Origin: DATEVL01 sp035471625
Lineage (GTDB): Bacteria; Chloroflexota; Anaerolineae; Anaerolineales; E44-bin32
DNA length: 22,197 nt
Assembly (NCBI GenBank): GCA_035471625.1
Contig: DATIPT010000089.1
Location: forward strand, 1 to 22,197
Direction: 5' to 3'
The notes under the pieces were generated by a model. It saw only the letters and a list, made by a program, of their open reading frames with translations, did no database searches and had not been told where the DNA came from. Both the position numbers and the translations under genes were made by a program. Position 1 is the stretch's first letter, and every line of letters begins with the position of its first letter. Shown here piece after piece: positions 16,190-22,197 of this stretch.

Positions 16190-16981
16190 TCAGGAGGCAC
16201 GCGAAGGCCCTTCGACAAGCTGGCCGTTCAATCGGAGATTGCGGATTTCCATCCATGTCGGGTGGTCGGACGGAGAGACGCCGAAGCGAAGGCCGCGCTC
16301 CATCGAGAACGTAGCCCATTGGTTGTCGATCCAGATGACGAGGCCCATGGGCCCCTTCGGTGGGCTGGCGGTTCGCAGGATCATGAGGCCGTCGACGAAG
16401 AACTCGGCACAGTCTTCGTTCCAGTCGATCTCGTAGCGCCGCCAAGTGTCCTGTTCGCCTTGCAGGTCTTCCTGTCTGGAAGGAGTGTGTCGGTAGAAGA
16501 AACGCGTGGCCGCTCGGCGAAGCGGAGGCAGGAGCATAGCCAGCGTCGCCGCGCCGGCCAAGCCGGCCACGGCCAGCCCGGGAAGGTCTGGCGCGTCCAG
16601 ACAGGCTGCGCACCATCCGATTCCGCGCGCCCCGGGCGCGAAAGGGAGGTCCGAAGGAGGCCAGCGTCCAAAGAACCAGAGGGCTCGGGGGCCGGCGGGC
16701 CAGAGGCGAGAGGAGCCAGCGGCGCCCCCGAAGGATGGAAACGGATCGTTCCAGAACCCGAATCCCAGCGTCCCGACAAGCGGCAATCCGGAGGTTCTGG
16801 CCTCGAGGCTCAAGTGGGTTGGGGGCCGGTGGAGGAATTCGGCCCGCCGCCTGCCGGCCGTATCGTCGATTTGGGCATCGGCGTACCCGGAGCGGCCGGC
16901 GGGAATCGTCAGGCTCCACCCGTCAGGAGCCTCCTGGACGCGCCCCCCGCCGATCTCGAGTCTGGAAAGCTGATCCCTCAT
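16190..16981 (-). CDS. Membrane protein with concanavalin-A/GH16-like domain interrupted by a transmembrane segment
   Basis: The chosen ATG at 16981 gives 263 residues; an ATG at 16993 is possible but lies within a TACAAT promoter-like hexamer. The C-terminal part (about 178-255) has a beta-sandwich pattern typical of concanavalin-A-like/GH16 relatives: TWRRYEIDWNEDCAEFFVDG, then LRTASPPKGPMGLVIWIDNQW and HPTWMEIRNLRLNG. The YEIDW and FFVDG strands are the hallmark; no catalytic ExDxxE is seen, so it is likely non-enzymatic. The N-terminal part (GWSLTIPAGRSGYADAQIDD; TLGFGFWNDPF) looks like the other half of the same sandwich. Between them is a Gly/Pro/Arg-rich region and a hydrophobic stretch (about 134-153). 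Function is unknown. It is divergent from the metallo-beta-lactamase-fold gene. Confidence 0.8.
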   Translation of the reverse strand: MRDQLSRLEIGGGRVQEAPDGWSLTIPAGRSGYADAQIDDTAGRRRAEFLHRPPTHLSLEARTSGLPLVGTLGFGFWNDPFPSFGGAAGSSRLWPAGPRALWFFGRWPPSDLPFAPGARGIGWCAACLDAPDLPGLAVAGLAGAATLAMLLPPLRRAATRFFYRHTPSRQEDLQGEQDTWRRYEIDWNEDCAEFFVDGLMILRTASPPKGPMGLVIWIDNQWATFSMERGLRFGVSPSDHPTWMEIRNLRLNGQLVEGPSRAS

Positions 16982-16991
16982 GCGCCCGCCC

Positions 16992-16997
16992 ATTGTA
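16992..16997 (-). promoter_or_regulatory. Candidate -10 element (TACAAT) for the concanavalin-A-like gene
   Basis: TACAAT on the minus strand ends 10 bases before the ATG at 16981, which would give an almost leaderless transcript. No clear -35 box is seen. Confidence 0.3.
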
Positions 16998-17023
16998 TCG
17001 TCGGCTGCGCGGGGCCAATCATG

Positions 17024-17029
17024 TATAAT
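17024..17029 (+). promoter_or_regulatory. Candidate -10 element (perfect TATAAT) for the metallo-beta-lactamase-fold gene
   Basis: A perfect TATAAT lies 23 bases before the GTG start at 17053, in the short divergent gap. The -35 region is weak, so the call rests on the -10 match and position. Confidence 0.5.
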
Positions 17030-17052
17030 CCCGGCCGCACCGGAGGGCCGAA

Positions 17053-17706
17053 GTGGAGATTACCTGGTACGGAATGTCCTGCTTTCGCCTGGTGGAGCGC
17101 GGCCTGGCGACCGTGGTTACCGATCCGTTCGATTCGAGCGTCGGGCTCGCCGTGCCGAAGCTGCGGGCCGATGTCATCACGATCAGCCACGACGCCCCCG
17201 GCCACAACAACACAGCGGCCGTCAAAGGGGAGCGCCGCGTGGTCCAGGGGCCAGGGGAGTTTGAGATCGGCGGTGTGTTCATCACCGGCATCGCCATGAA
17301 CGCCCCTTCGACCAAGAAAGGCAACGGCCGCCCGAATACCCTGTATGTTCTTGACTATGAGGGCCTGACGATCGCCCACCTCGGCGACCTGGCGTACGTG
17401 CCCACCCAGCCGGAGATTGAGGGCCTTGGCTCCGTCGACATCGCTTTGGTGCCTGTCGGAGGCGGGGGCGCGTTGAACCCCTCCCAGGCTGTCGAAGTCG
17501 TCAGTCTGATCGAGCCCAAGCTCGTCATCCCGATGCACTACAAGACCGGCAAGGAGACGGCCAAACTTGGTCCGGTTGCTCGGTTCTTGAGCGAAATGGG
17601 CACTGGTGAGAGCCAGGCGCTCGACTCCCTCAAGGCGACCAAGTCGTCCTTGTCGGACGAGACTCAAGTGATCTTGCTGGAGCGGGCGGCCGCCTCGGGC
17701 GGGTGA
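17053..17706 (+). CDS. Metallo-beta-lactamase-fold protein (UlaG-like) with altered metal motif
   Basis: The start is GTG at 17053, five bases after GGAGGG; the product is 217 residues. The fold is that of the small UlaG/Lactamase_B_3 group: WYGMSCFRLV at the start, TDPFDSSVG, then the metal-binding turn, GEFEIGGVFITGI, LYVLDYEGLTIAHLGDL with its aspartate, and the late strand IPMHYKTG with its histidine. In the canonical HxHxDH turn this protein reads SHDAPGHNN: the first and last histidines are kept, but the second histidine is A and the aspartate is G. Metal binding is thus weakened or different. It might be an altered hydrolase or a binding protein. It is followed after 16 bases by a small ABM-like gene in the same direction. 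Confidence 0.9.
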   Translation: MEITWYGMSCFRLVERGLATVVTDPFDSSVGLAVPKLRADVITISHDAPGHNNTAAVKGERRVVQGPGEFEIGGVFITGIAMNAPSTKKGNGRPNTLYVLDYEGLTIAHLGDLAYVPTQPEIEGLGSVDIALVPVGGGGALNPSQAVEVVSLIEPKLVIPMHYKTGKETAKLGPVARFLSEMGTGESQALDSLKATKSSLSDETQVILLERAAASGG

Positions 17707-17722
17707 AGCCGATCGAGAGGGC

Positions 17723-18031
17723 ATGACACTGGCGATCAAGCTCCTGATGACCTGGGATATTCTCCCCGGACGTGAGCAAGAGTACTTTGAGTTCGTCGTG
17801 CGGGAGTTCGTCCCCGGGATGCAGCGTCTGGGGATCCAACCGACCGAGGCCTGGTACACGACGTTCGGCCGAAGACCGCAGATCCTGACCGGCGGCGTCA
17901 CCCCGGACTTGTCTTCGATGCGCCTTGCCCTGGATTCGGAGGAGTGGGAGACGCTCAAGGACAAACTCGGGGAGTACGTATCGAACTTCGAGTGGAAGAT
18001 CATCCGGGCGACCGGCGGTTTCCAGATGTAG
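17723..18031 (+). CDS. Small ABM/NIPSNAP-like dimeric alpha-beta barrel protein
   Basis: The ATG at 17723 has GAGAGGG just upstream, 16 bases after the preceding stop. The 102-residue product (LLMTWDILPGREQEYFEFVVREFVPGMQRLGIQPTEAWYTTFG...) has the strand-helix-strand pattern of ferredoxin-like dimeric barrels: an initial strand, a helix with EYFEFV and a second strand with the AWY motif, a later helix (SEEWETLKDKLGEYV) and a closing strand. Such proteins include antibiotic-biosynthesis-monooxygenase-like and NIPSNAP folds. No catalytic residues can be assigned. It is probably co-transcribed with the metallo-beta-lactamase-fold gene and is followed by a terminator. Confidence 0.82.
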   Translation: MTLAIKLLMTWDILPGREQEYFEFVVREFVPGMQRLGIQPTEAWYTTFGRRPQILTGGVTPDLSSMRLALDSEEWETLKDKLGEYVSNFEWKIIRATGGFQM

Positions 18032-18053
18032 ACGGGCCAGGCCGCAAAGCGAA

Positions 18054-18081
18054 GGGCACGCCGTACGGCGTGCCCTTTTTT
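18054..18081 (+). terminator. Strong intrinsic terminator after the ABM-like gene
   Basis: A perfect palindrome (GGGCACGCC, loop GTAC, GGCGTGCCC) is followed by six T residues, 22 bases after the stop. The facing gene on the minus strand ends at 18102, so the stem may also slow transcription from that side. Confidence 0.93.
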
Positions 18082-18101
18082 GTTCAGCGGTCGGCCTGGA
18101 G

Positions 18102-18386
18102 CTAGGCGGTCTCGGACGAGGTGTCCTTCTTCGTGTCGGCGTCAGATTTCGCCGCCGTCGCCTCGGACTTGTCCTCGGACTTGCGGGCGGCCCCTTGGCC
18201 GGAGGGGGAGCGATGGTCGGTCGAGTAGAAGCCGGAGCCCTTGAAGACGATGCCAACAGGCTGATACAGCTTCCGGAGAGTCGGCTCGCCGCACTCGGGA
18301 CATTCGGTCAGGGGTGGAGCATCGAAGCTCTGATAGCGGTCGAACCGCACTCCGCAGTTATCGCAACCGTAAGCGTACGTGGGCAT
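18102..18386 (-). CDS. FmdB-family zinc-ribbon protein
   Basis: The 94-residue product begins MPTYAYGCDNCGVRFDRYQSF and has the two CxxC knuckles C8/C11 and C29/C32 that bind zinc in the FmdB family, with LRKLYQPVGIVFKGSGFYSTD next to them, which is the typical FmdB continuation. The C-terminal ~35 residues are a charged, low-complexity lysine/serine/aspartate tail. FmdB proteins are small putative regulators often near metal or amide metabolism, but no specific role can be given here. A GAGGAA ribosome site precedes the ATG, and a strong promoter lies upstream. Confidence 0.93.
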   Translation of the reverse strand: MPTYAYGCDNCGVRFDRYQSFDAPPLTECPECGEPTLRKLYQPVGIVFKGSGFYSTDHRSPSGQGAARKSEDKSEATAAKSDADTKKDTSSETA

Positions 18387-18408
18387 CCCGACTTCCTCGC
18401 AGGCGCCG

Positions 18409-18438
18409 ATTATACGAGACCGACCTGGCGCCTGACAA
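18409..18438 (-). promoter_or_regulatory. Sigma-70-type promoter of the FmdB-family gene
   Basis: On the minus strand TTGTCA (18438-18433, five of six to consensus) and a perfect TATAAT (18414-18409) are separated by 18 bases; the -10 ends 22 bases before the ATG. Confidence 0.85.
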
Positions 18439-18574
18439 GGTCAGGCAAGGCCCGGGCGGCGCCAACGGATAGAATACCCTACGATTGTCTGAAGAAGATA
18501 AGCGGCCGGTTTGTGCGGCACCGGACCCCGTTTGCTACGGTATACCGCTGCCCGGCAGGGGGCCGCTGGTTTCG

Positions 18575-18603
18575 TTGACGGGCCAGCCTCGGGGGGCTAT
18601 GAT
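18575..18603 (+). promoter_or_regulatory. Sigma-70-type promoter of the RNase P RNA gene
   Basis: TTGACG (18575-18580) and TATGAT (18598-18603) are exactly 17 bases apart. The predicted start, about seven bases further, coincides with the beginning of the extended P1 helix of rnpB. Confidence 0.85.
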
Positions 18604-18610
18604 GGGTTTG

Positions 18611-19022
18611 ACCGGTGGGTTGGCCGGGCGATCGCGGCCCCGAGCGAACGCGAGGGGTCGAGGAAAGTCCGCGCTCCACAGGGCAGGGTGCCGGGTAACT
18701 CCCGGGCGGGGAAACCCGCGGATCGGGCCACAGAAACAGACGGCCTCGGGCCTCGGCCTGGGGCGATGGTGAAACGGTGGTGTAAGAGACCACCGGCGGT
18801 TCCAGCAATGGACCGGCCAGGCAACCCCCACCCGGAGCAAGGCCAAGCAGGGGCAAGGAGCGGCCCGCTCCGTTTGAGCCCCGGGTAGGCTGCTTGAGCC
18901 CGGCGGCAACGCCGGAGCCCAGACAGATGGTCGCCCAGACGTCGGGGGACGGGATGAAGGCCCACGGGCCGTAAACCGCTCCCGGCGCCGGACAGAACGC
19001 GGCTTACAGGCCGACCCCCGGT
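18611..19022 (+). ncRNA. rnpB: RNase P RNA (bacterial type A)
   Basis: The catalytic RNA of RNase P, which matures tRNA 5' ends, is recognised by its conserved core: GAGGAAAGTCCGCGCTCCA, CAGGGCAGGGTGCCGGGTAA, GGGGAAACCCGCGG, the GTGAAACGGTGG and GTAAGAGACCACC elements, ACCCGGAGCAAGGCCAAGC, CCGGGTAGGCTGCTTGAG, and the 3' GACAGAACGCGGCTTACAG. The ends are set by P1 pairing: GGGTTGGCC near 18617-18625 with GGCCGACCC near 19009-19017, extended by ACCGG with CCGGT. The end nucleotides are approximate. It is transcribed towards the large phosphatase gene on the other strand, which ends only 18 bases away. Confidence 0.97.
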
Positions 19023-19039
19023 CCCGCTTGGGTCCCTGC

Positions 19040-21703
19040 CTATCCCGGACCCACTCCGAGGCTGATCAGGATCTCGGCCCCGGCAATCGCAACGCCGCCA
19101 ACGATCGACTCCAGGAAGACCAGGGCGACCACAGCCGTCACGACGTAGAGCAGCGGCAGGATGGCTGTGCGCCAGCCGCGCAAGCCGTGAGCGGTTGACG
19201 TGCCGACCCAGATCCCGAAGAAGGCCAGCAACACCGCCAGGAATCGCGCCAGCGGTGCGATGACAGGGACGAATCCCAGGAGCTCCAGAGCGTGGGCGAT
19301 CTGGGCAAACCCGACAACCCGCAGGGTCGCCGGGAAGCCGGCCCTTCCCCGCAGGATGCGCGTCGTGAGGTGGAGGAGAATGACGGCACCGATCCAGGTC
19401 AGCGACCGAAGCAGGATGTTCGCCAGGTCGAACCGTTCGAGCGCCTGGTACGACTGAAGCACTTGTGCCGAGAATGCGATCAGCAATGCTGCGCCGGTCA
19501 TCGCCGGATCCCTTGCGATCTCGCGGAACGCATCGCGACCAAGGCCCAGGGCCCTACCGGCAAGCCCAAGCCAGTGACCGGGGCGCGCCAGACCGCCGGC
19601 CCACACCCCGACCGATTCGGCCTGCGCCGACGGCCAAGCCTGCTGTCTTGGTGGAGCAACCGGTAAGCCGCGGCGCGAATCTAGGATGGCCTTGACCTCG
19701 TAGGAATTCCGGGTCTGCGGTACGACCATGTCGGCCGGGTGGAAGATGTAGGCGTCCGTCTGCTCTCCGCCAAGGCCGCCATGGTTGCCGACCAGTTCCT
19801 CCATCGCCGCCACCGACCCGTCCGGATAGAGCGTGCTGTTCAGAATCAGGTCGCCGGCGGTATCGAAGTCCGCGATGCGGCGCAATTGCCATGCGCGCAG
19901 GTCGACGTCGCCGAAGGGGATCAGGGGATCGTCGCCGACGATCACTCCGGAGTGGAGATTCCGGGCGCCGCCCTTGCCGAAGACGACCGGCGTAAGGTCG
20001 TCTTCAAAGGCGACGACAAGCCCGATCCCTTCATGGGCGACCAGCTTGTCGACCATGCCGGGGTAGGCCTGGTTCAACTCGTTGAGCGTGATCTTGCGCG
20101 GGAACAAGTCGAAGTAGACCTGGGCGGCGTTCCCGCCGTACGCCACGGTGACGTTCGACGGCCTGACCTCTTGAAAGGCCTCCTGCCGTGAGAGGTTGTT
20201 GTCGATCGCCTTCTGGGCTTGTTTGACGGCCGCCTTGCCGATCCGTCCGCCTTGCTCCGTCTTCTCGATGTTCTCAAGTTCGCGCATCATCGCCGATACG
20301 CCGATCGTCCCGTCGTCGCCCCCGCCCGACCCGGCGACACTGGTGCCCTCCGGCATGAGTTGCTGGATGAGTTCCGGGACCGTCACGCCATAGCGCTGTT
20401 TGAAGGTCGCTCCGGAGGATTGGCCATGGTCGCTCAGGGCGATGATCTCGTATGGTCGCGTCGATCGCTCCTCCACCAACTTCTTGATGCGAGCGACCTG
20501 CCGGTCGAAGCGCCGCAGTTCTCCGTCCGAATCGCGCGTGTAGGGGCCCGAGTGGTGAGCCACTTCATCGAATCCGGCGTACAGAATGTACATCGCCGGG
20601 ACGCGCCGCAGGATCGATAGGCTCGCCAGGTAGGTGTTGACATCCCGCAGGAAGACGCCGACGCCGGCGCGGATCAGCGGATAGGCGTTGTGGAGTCGGT
20701 TGATGCGCGGCTGGACGTCCTTGCGTTTCTGCTGCCAGGCCTGCCAGAGTTCGAGCACGATCTCGGCGAAGAACACGACCAGGACGCGGACGAAGAAGTA
20801 GGGGTTGCGCATCAGCAGGTAGATATCCCGGGCCCGCTGCTTCTTGTCTTCCTCGCTTCCGGCCTTCATCTTGGAGAACGTCAGGAGCGATGTGGTGGCA
20901 TCTCCGCTGAACATGTTTCCAACGGAGGTGCCGCCGCGCAGCAAGCCCTGACCGTCGGAAAGCTCAGGCTCGATCTCCATCGCGGCTTGGCCGCCGGCCA
21001 TCATCTTCCCGCGTTTCTTGTCCATCCAGCGGAAGGCCGGGATGTCGGTGTTGTTCCCGTGAAGGATCCCGGCTTGGCAGGCCGGAGTTGAGGAGGGAAG
21101 GCCTGAATCCACTCGGCTCAGGCGATACTCCTCTTCGTCCATCATCCGCTTGAGGGTTGGCATGTGGCCATCGGCGATCCCTTTGCCGATGCGCTGGAAG
21201 CTCAGGCCGTCGGTCTCCATCAGGATCACGCCGCGTCCGTCGGCCGGCTCCCAAGGAAGGGCGTCGCGGATCGCCTGTCGGCGAACGAGGTTCTCGTAGA
21301 AGGACTCGTCATCGTCGATCGCCAGGATCGTCACGAGGACCGCATTGACGAAAGCGAGAACAAGAGATCCCAGGAACGCCGGCCAAAGGCCGGCGACCTC
21401 CAGCCCGGGCATGAGTGACCCCGCCAGCAAGAGCACACCGGCGTTCAGGAAGAGCCCGACGAGGAAGATGACCAACCATCCGAGAGGGAATGCGATCAAC
21501 AGAATGAGGGGGCGGATCAGGAGGTTGATGATCCCCAGCAGGAACGCCGCCGCCGTCGCAATGACAAGACGCGAAGCGCCCGTAGGGCCCTGGATCTCAA
21601 TCCCCGAGACGAGCCCGGCGGTGAGAAGAAGAGATAGGGTATCGACGAACCAGACAACAAGGAGTCGGACCGATGACCGGGCAAGATTCCAGATCGTTTT
21701 CAA
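19040..21703 (-). CDS. Multidomain membrane protein: holin-4-like N-terminus, alkaline-phosphatase-superfamily domain, Yip1-like C-terminus
   Basis: The start is TTG at 21703 with GGAGG five bases upstream; the product is 887 residues. Residues 1-130 form four membrane helices in the pattern of the Phage_holin_4_2 family (SSVRLLVVWFVDTLSLLL, GIINLLIRPLILLIAFPLGWL, FLVGLFLNAGVLLLAGSLMPG). Residues ~155-660 are an alkaline-phosphatase/phosphodiesterase-like domain: D165 in LMETDGLS, nucleophile region SSTP (204-207), D379 and H383 in FDEVAHH, D425-H426 in LSDHG, and H641 in GNHGG, i.e. the two-metal ligand set. Residues ~725-870 are a multi-helix membrane domain resembling Yip1 (FREIARDPAMTGAALLIAFS; LRVVGFAQIAHALELLGF). 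The substrate is unknown; a membrane-associated phosphodiester or phosphate hydrolase is inferred. The fusion of these three parts in one chain is unusual. Confidence 0.88.
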   Translation of the reverse strand: MKTIWNLARSSVRLLVVWFVDTLSLLLTAGLVSGIEIQGPTGASRLVIATAAAFLLGIINLLIRPLILLIAFPLGWLVIFLVGLFLNAGVLLLAGSLMPGLEVAGLWPAFLGSLVLAFVNAVLVTILAIDDDESFYENLVRRQAIRDALPWEPADGRGVILMETDGLSFQRIGKGIADGHMPTLKRMMDEEEYRLSRVDSGLPSSTPACQAGILHGNNTDIPAFRWMDKKRGKMMAGGQAAMEIEPELSDGQGLLRGGTSVGNMFSGDATTSLLTFSKMKAGSEEDKKQRARDIYLLMRNPYFFVRVLVVFFAEIVLELWQAWQQKRKDVQPRINRLHNAYPLIRAGVGVFLRDVNTYLASLSILRRVPAMYILYAGFDEVAHHSGPYTRDSDGELRRFDRQVARIKKLVEERSTRPYEIIALSDHGQSSGATFKQRYGVTVPELIQQLMPEGTSVAGSGGGDDGTIGVSAMMRELENIEKTEQGGRIGKAAVKQAQKAIDNNLSRQEAFQEVRPSNVTVAYGGNAAQVYFDLFPRKITLNELNQAYPGMVDKLVAHEGIGLVVAFEDDLTPVVFGKGGARNLHSGVIVGDDPLIPFGDVDLRAWQLRRIADFDTAGDLILNSTLYPDGSVAAMEELVGNHGGLGGEQTDAYIFHPADMVVPQTRNSYEVKAILDSRRGLPVAPPRQQAWPSAQAESVGVWAGGLARPGHWLGLAGRALGLGRDAFREIARDPAMTGAALLIAFSAQVLQSYQALERFDLANILLRSLTWIGAVILLHLTTRILRGRAGFPATLRVVGFAQIAHALELLGFVPVIAPLARFLAVLLAFFGIWVGTSTAHGLRGWRTAILPLLYVVTAVVALVFLESIVGGVAIAGAEILISLGVGPG

Positions 21704-21751
21704 CGAAGCCTCCAGATCCGGCCGCGCGCCGCGCGCCCCGGGTTCCTAGGG

Positions 21752-22197
21752 TCAAGGTTCACCGGGTACCCGACCGGGCTGAGGTTCCCGTGGGTGTCCG
21801 TCGAAGAACCTCCACATTTCAAGGTTGGCGTCAATGATATCGGTTCCAGGGCCGAGAATTCGCTTGAGGTAGTCGCGCTCAGCGCCCGGCCATACGTGCC
21901 CTGCGCCCGTCAGCTTCCACAGGACCACGTCGGCCCCGCTGGAGCATGGGCCGTACTCGAGGCGGATCGCGGAATGTTCTGGGCCTCTCGGGTCGGGTCG
22001 AGAGCTGCGGGCGCCCGTTTCGGTAGGAGAGTCCGAGCAACCGTTGTTCTTTGCCCAGGCGGCGAGGACGGCCTCGACCGGATTGTGGTCTACCCGCTGA
22101 TTCGTGAACGGGAAGGGCGGGCCCAGCCCGCCGCCGTACAGCGCTCGCGGGTCGTCGACGCTGTGAATATGCATCACGGGCACAGGTGGGCTACCTT
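21752..22197 (-). CDS. C-terminal part of a PHB-depolymerase/LpqC-type esterase (partial, runs off right edge)
   Basis: The frame is open from the right edge to a stop at 21752, 148 residues visible. Sequence before MHIHSVDDP (GSPPVPV) continues into the edge, so the GTG at 22183 is not the true start. PVMHIHSVDDPRALY, an acidic catalytic position region, and TGAGHVWPG with the catalytic histidine are characteristic of polyhydroxybutyrate depolymerases and related LpqC/feruloyl-esterase-type alpha/beta hydrolases. The serine nucleophile lies in the missing part. Four cysteines are not seen; only C49- and C80-type positions (NNGCSD, GPCSSG) are present, suggesting a disulfide and export. It may hydrolyse extracellular esters; the specific substrate cannot be told. 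Confidence 0.85.
   Translation of the reverse strand, partial: GSPPVPVMHIHSVDDPRALYGGGLGPPFPFTNQRVDHNPVEAVLAAWAKNNGCSDSPTETGARSSRPDPRGPEHSAIRLEYGPCSSGADVVLWKLTGAGHVWPGAERDYLKRILGPGTDIIDANLEMWRFFDGHPREPQPGRVPGEP

Noticed and set aside
15545..17299. 584-residue open frame on the plus strand crossing tRNA-Phe and the concanavalin-A-like gene
   Set aside because: It begins within the tRNA and runs antisense to a real gene and into the metallo-lactamase-fold gene in another frame. No family features.
16978..18003. 341-residue open frame on the minus strand opposite the metallo-lactamase-fold and ABM-like genes
   Set aside because: Both opposite genes have ribosome sites, conserved patterns and a terminator; the antisense frame shows no family pattern.

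Overview
The window is GC-rich bacterial chromosome with dense, mostly minus-strand genes. Several features together suggest a Chloroflexota (Anaerolineae-like) bacterium: dispersed single tRNA genes without an encoded CCA, several lipoproteins with concanavalin-A-like or unknown domains, a peptide-transport lipoprotein with a coiled-coil N-terminal linker, a holin-like/alkaline-phosphatase/Yip1-like fusion, and GTG and TTG starts. This placement is an inference from gene style; no ribosomal RNA or marker protein is present to prove it.

Region 1 (1-12000, all minus strand) is signalling and peptide uptake. Reading along the transcription direction, it starts with a two-component pair: an 806-residue Cache/HAMP/GAF/GAF histidine kinase overlapping a canonical NarL-type response regulator. 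Next is a second LuxR-type regulator whose receiver has lost its phosphorylation residues. A five-gene oligopeptide/dipeptide ABC transporter follows, in the order ATPase, ATPase, lipoprotein, permease, permease. Last is a PknB-type Ser/Thr kinase with one membrane segment and a beta-propeller-like outer domain, which runs off the left edge.

Region 2 (12000-15700) holds tRNA-Gly and tRNA-Cys separated by an unusual heptanucleotide-repeat hairpin. It continues with a plus-strand lipoprotein, a small membrane protein coupled to a CcrM-like adenine methyltransferase (with C-terminal RAMA-type domain and no restriction enzyme beside it), another lipoprotein, and a minus-strand tRNA-Phe with an almost perfect promoter.

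Region 3 (15700-19022) contains a probable decayed reading frame, a membrane-anchored concanavalin-A/GH16-like protein, a divergent metallo-beta-lactamase-fold protein with an altered metal motif, a small ABM-like protein, an FmdB-type zinc ribbon and the RNase P RNA gene (rnpB) with a clear sigma-70 promoter.

Region 4 (19040-22197, minus strand) has a large membrane protein fusing a holin-4-like domain, an alkaline-phosphatase-superfamily domain and a Yip1-like membrane domain, then the C-terminal part of a polyhydroxybutyrate-depolymerase/esterase-type hydrolase cut by the right edge.

I found no CRISPR array, insertion sequence, integrase or phage module. The most notable items are the orphan CcrM-like methylase, the three-domain membrane phosphatase fusion, the phosphorylation-dead regulator beside a canonical two-component system, the altered metal-site protein and the heptamer hairpin between tRNAs.
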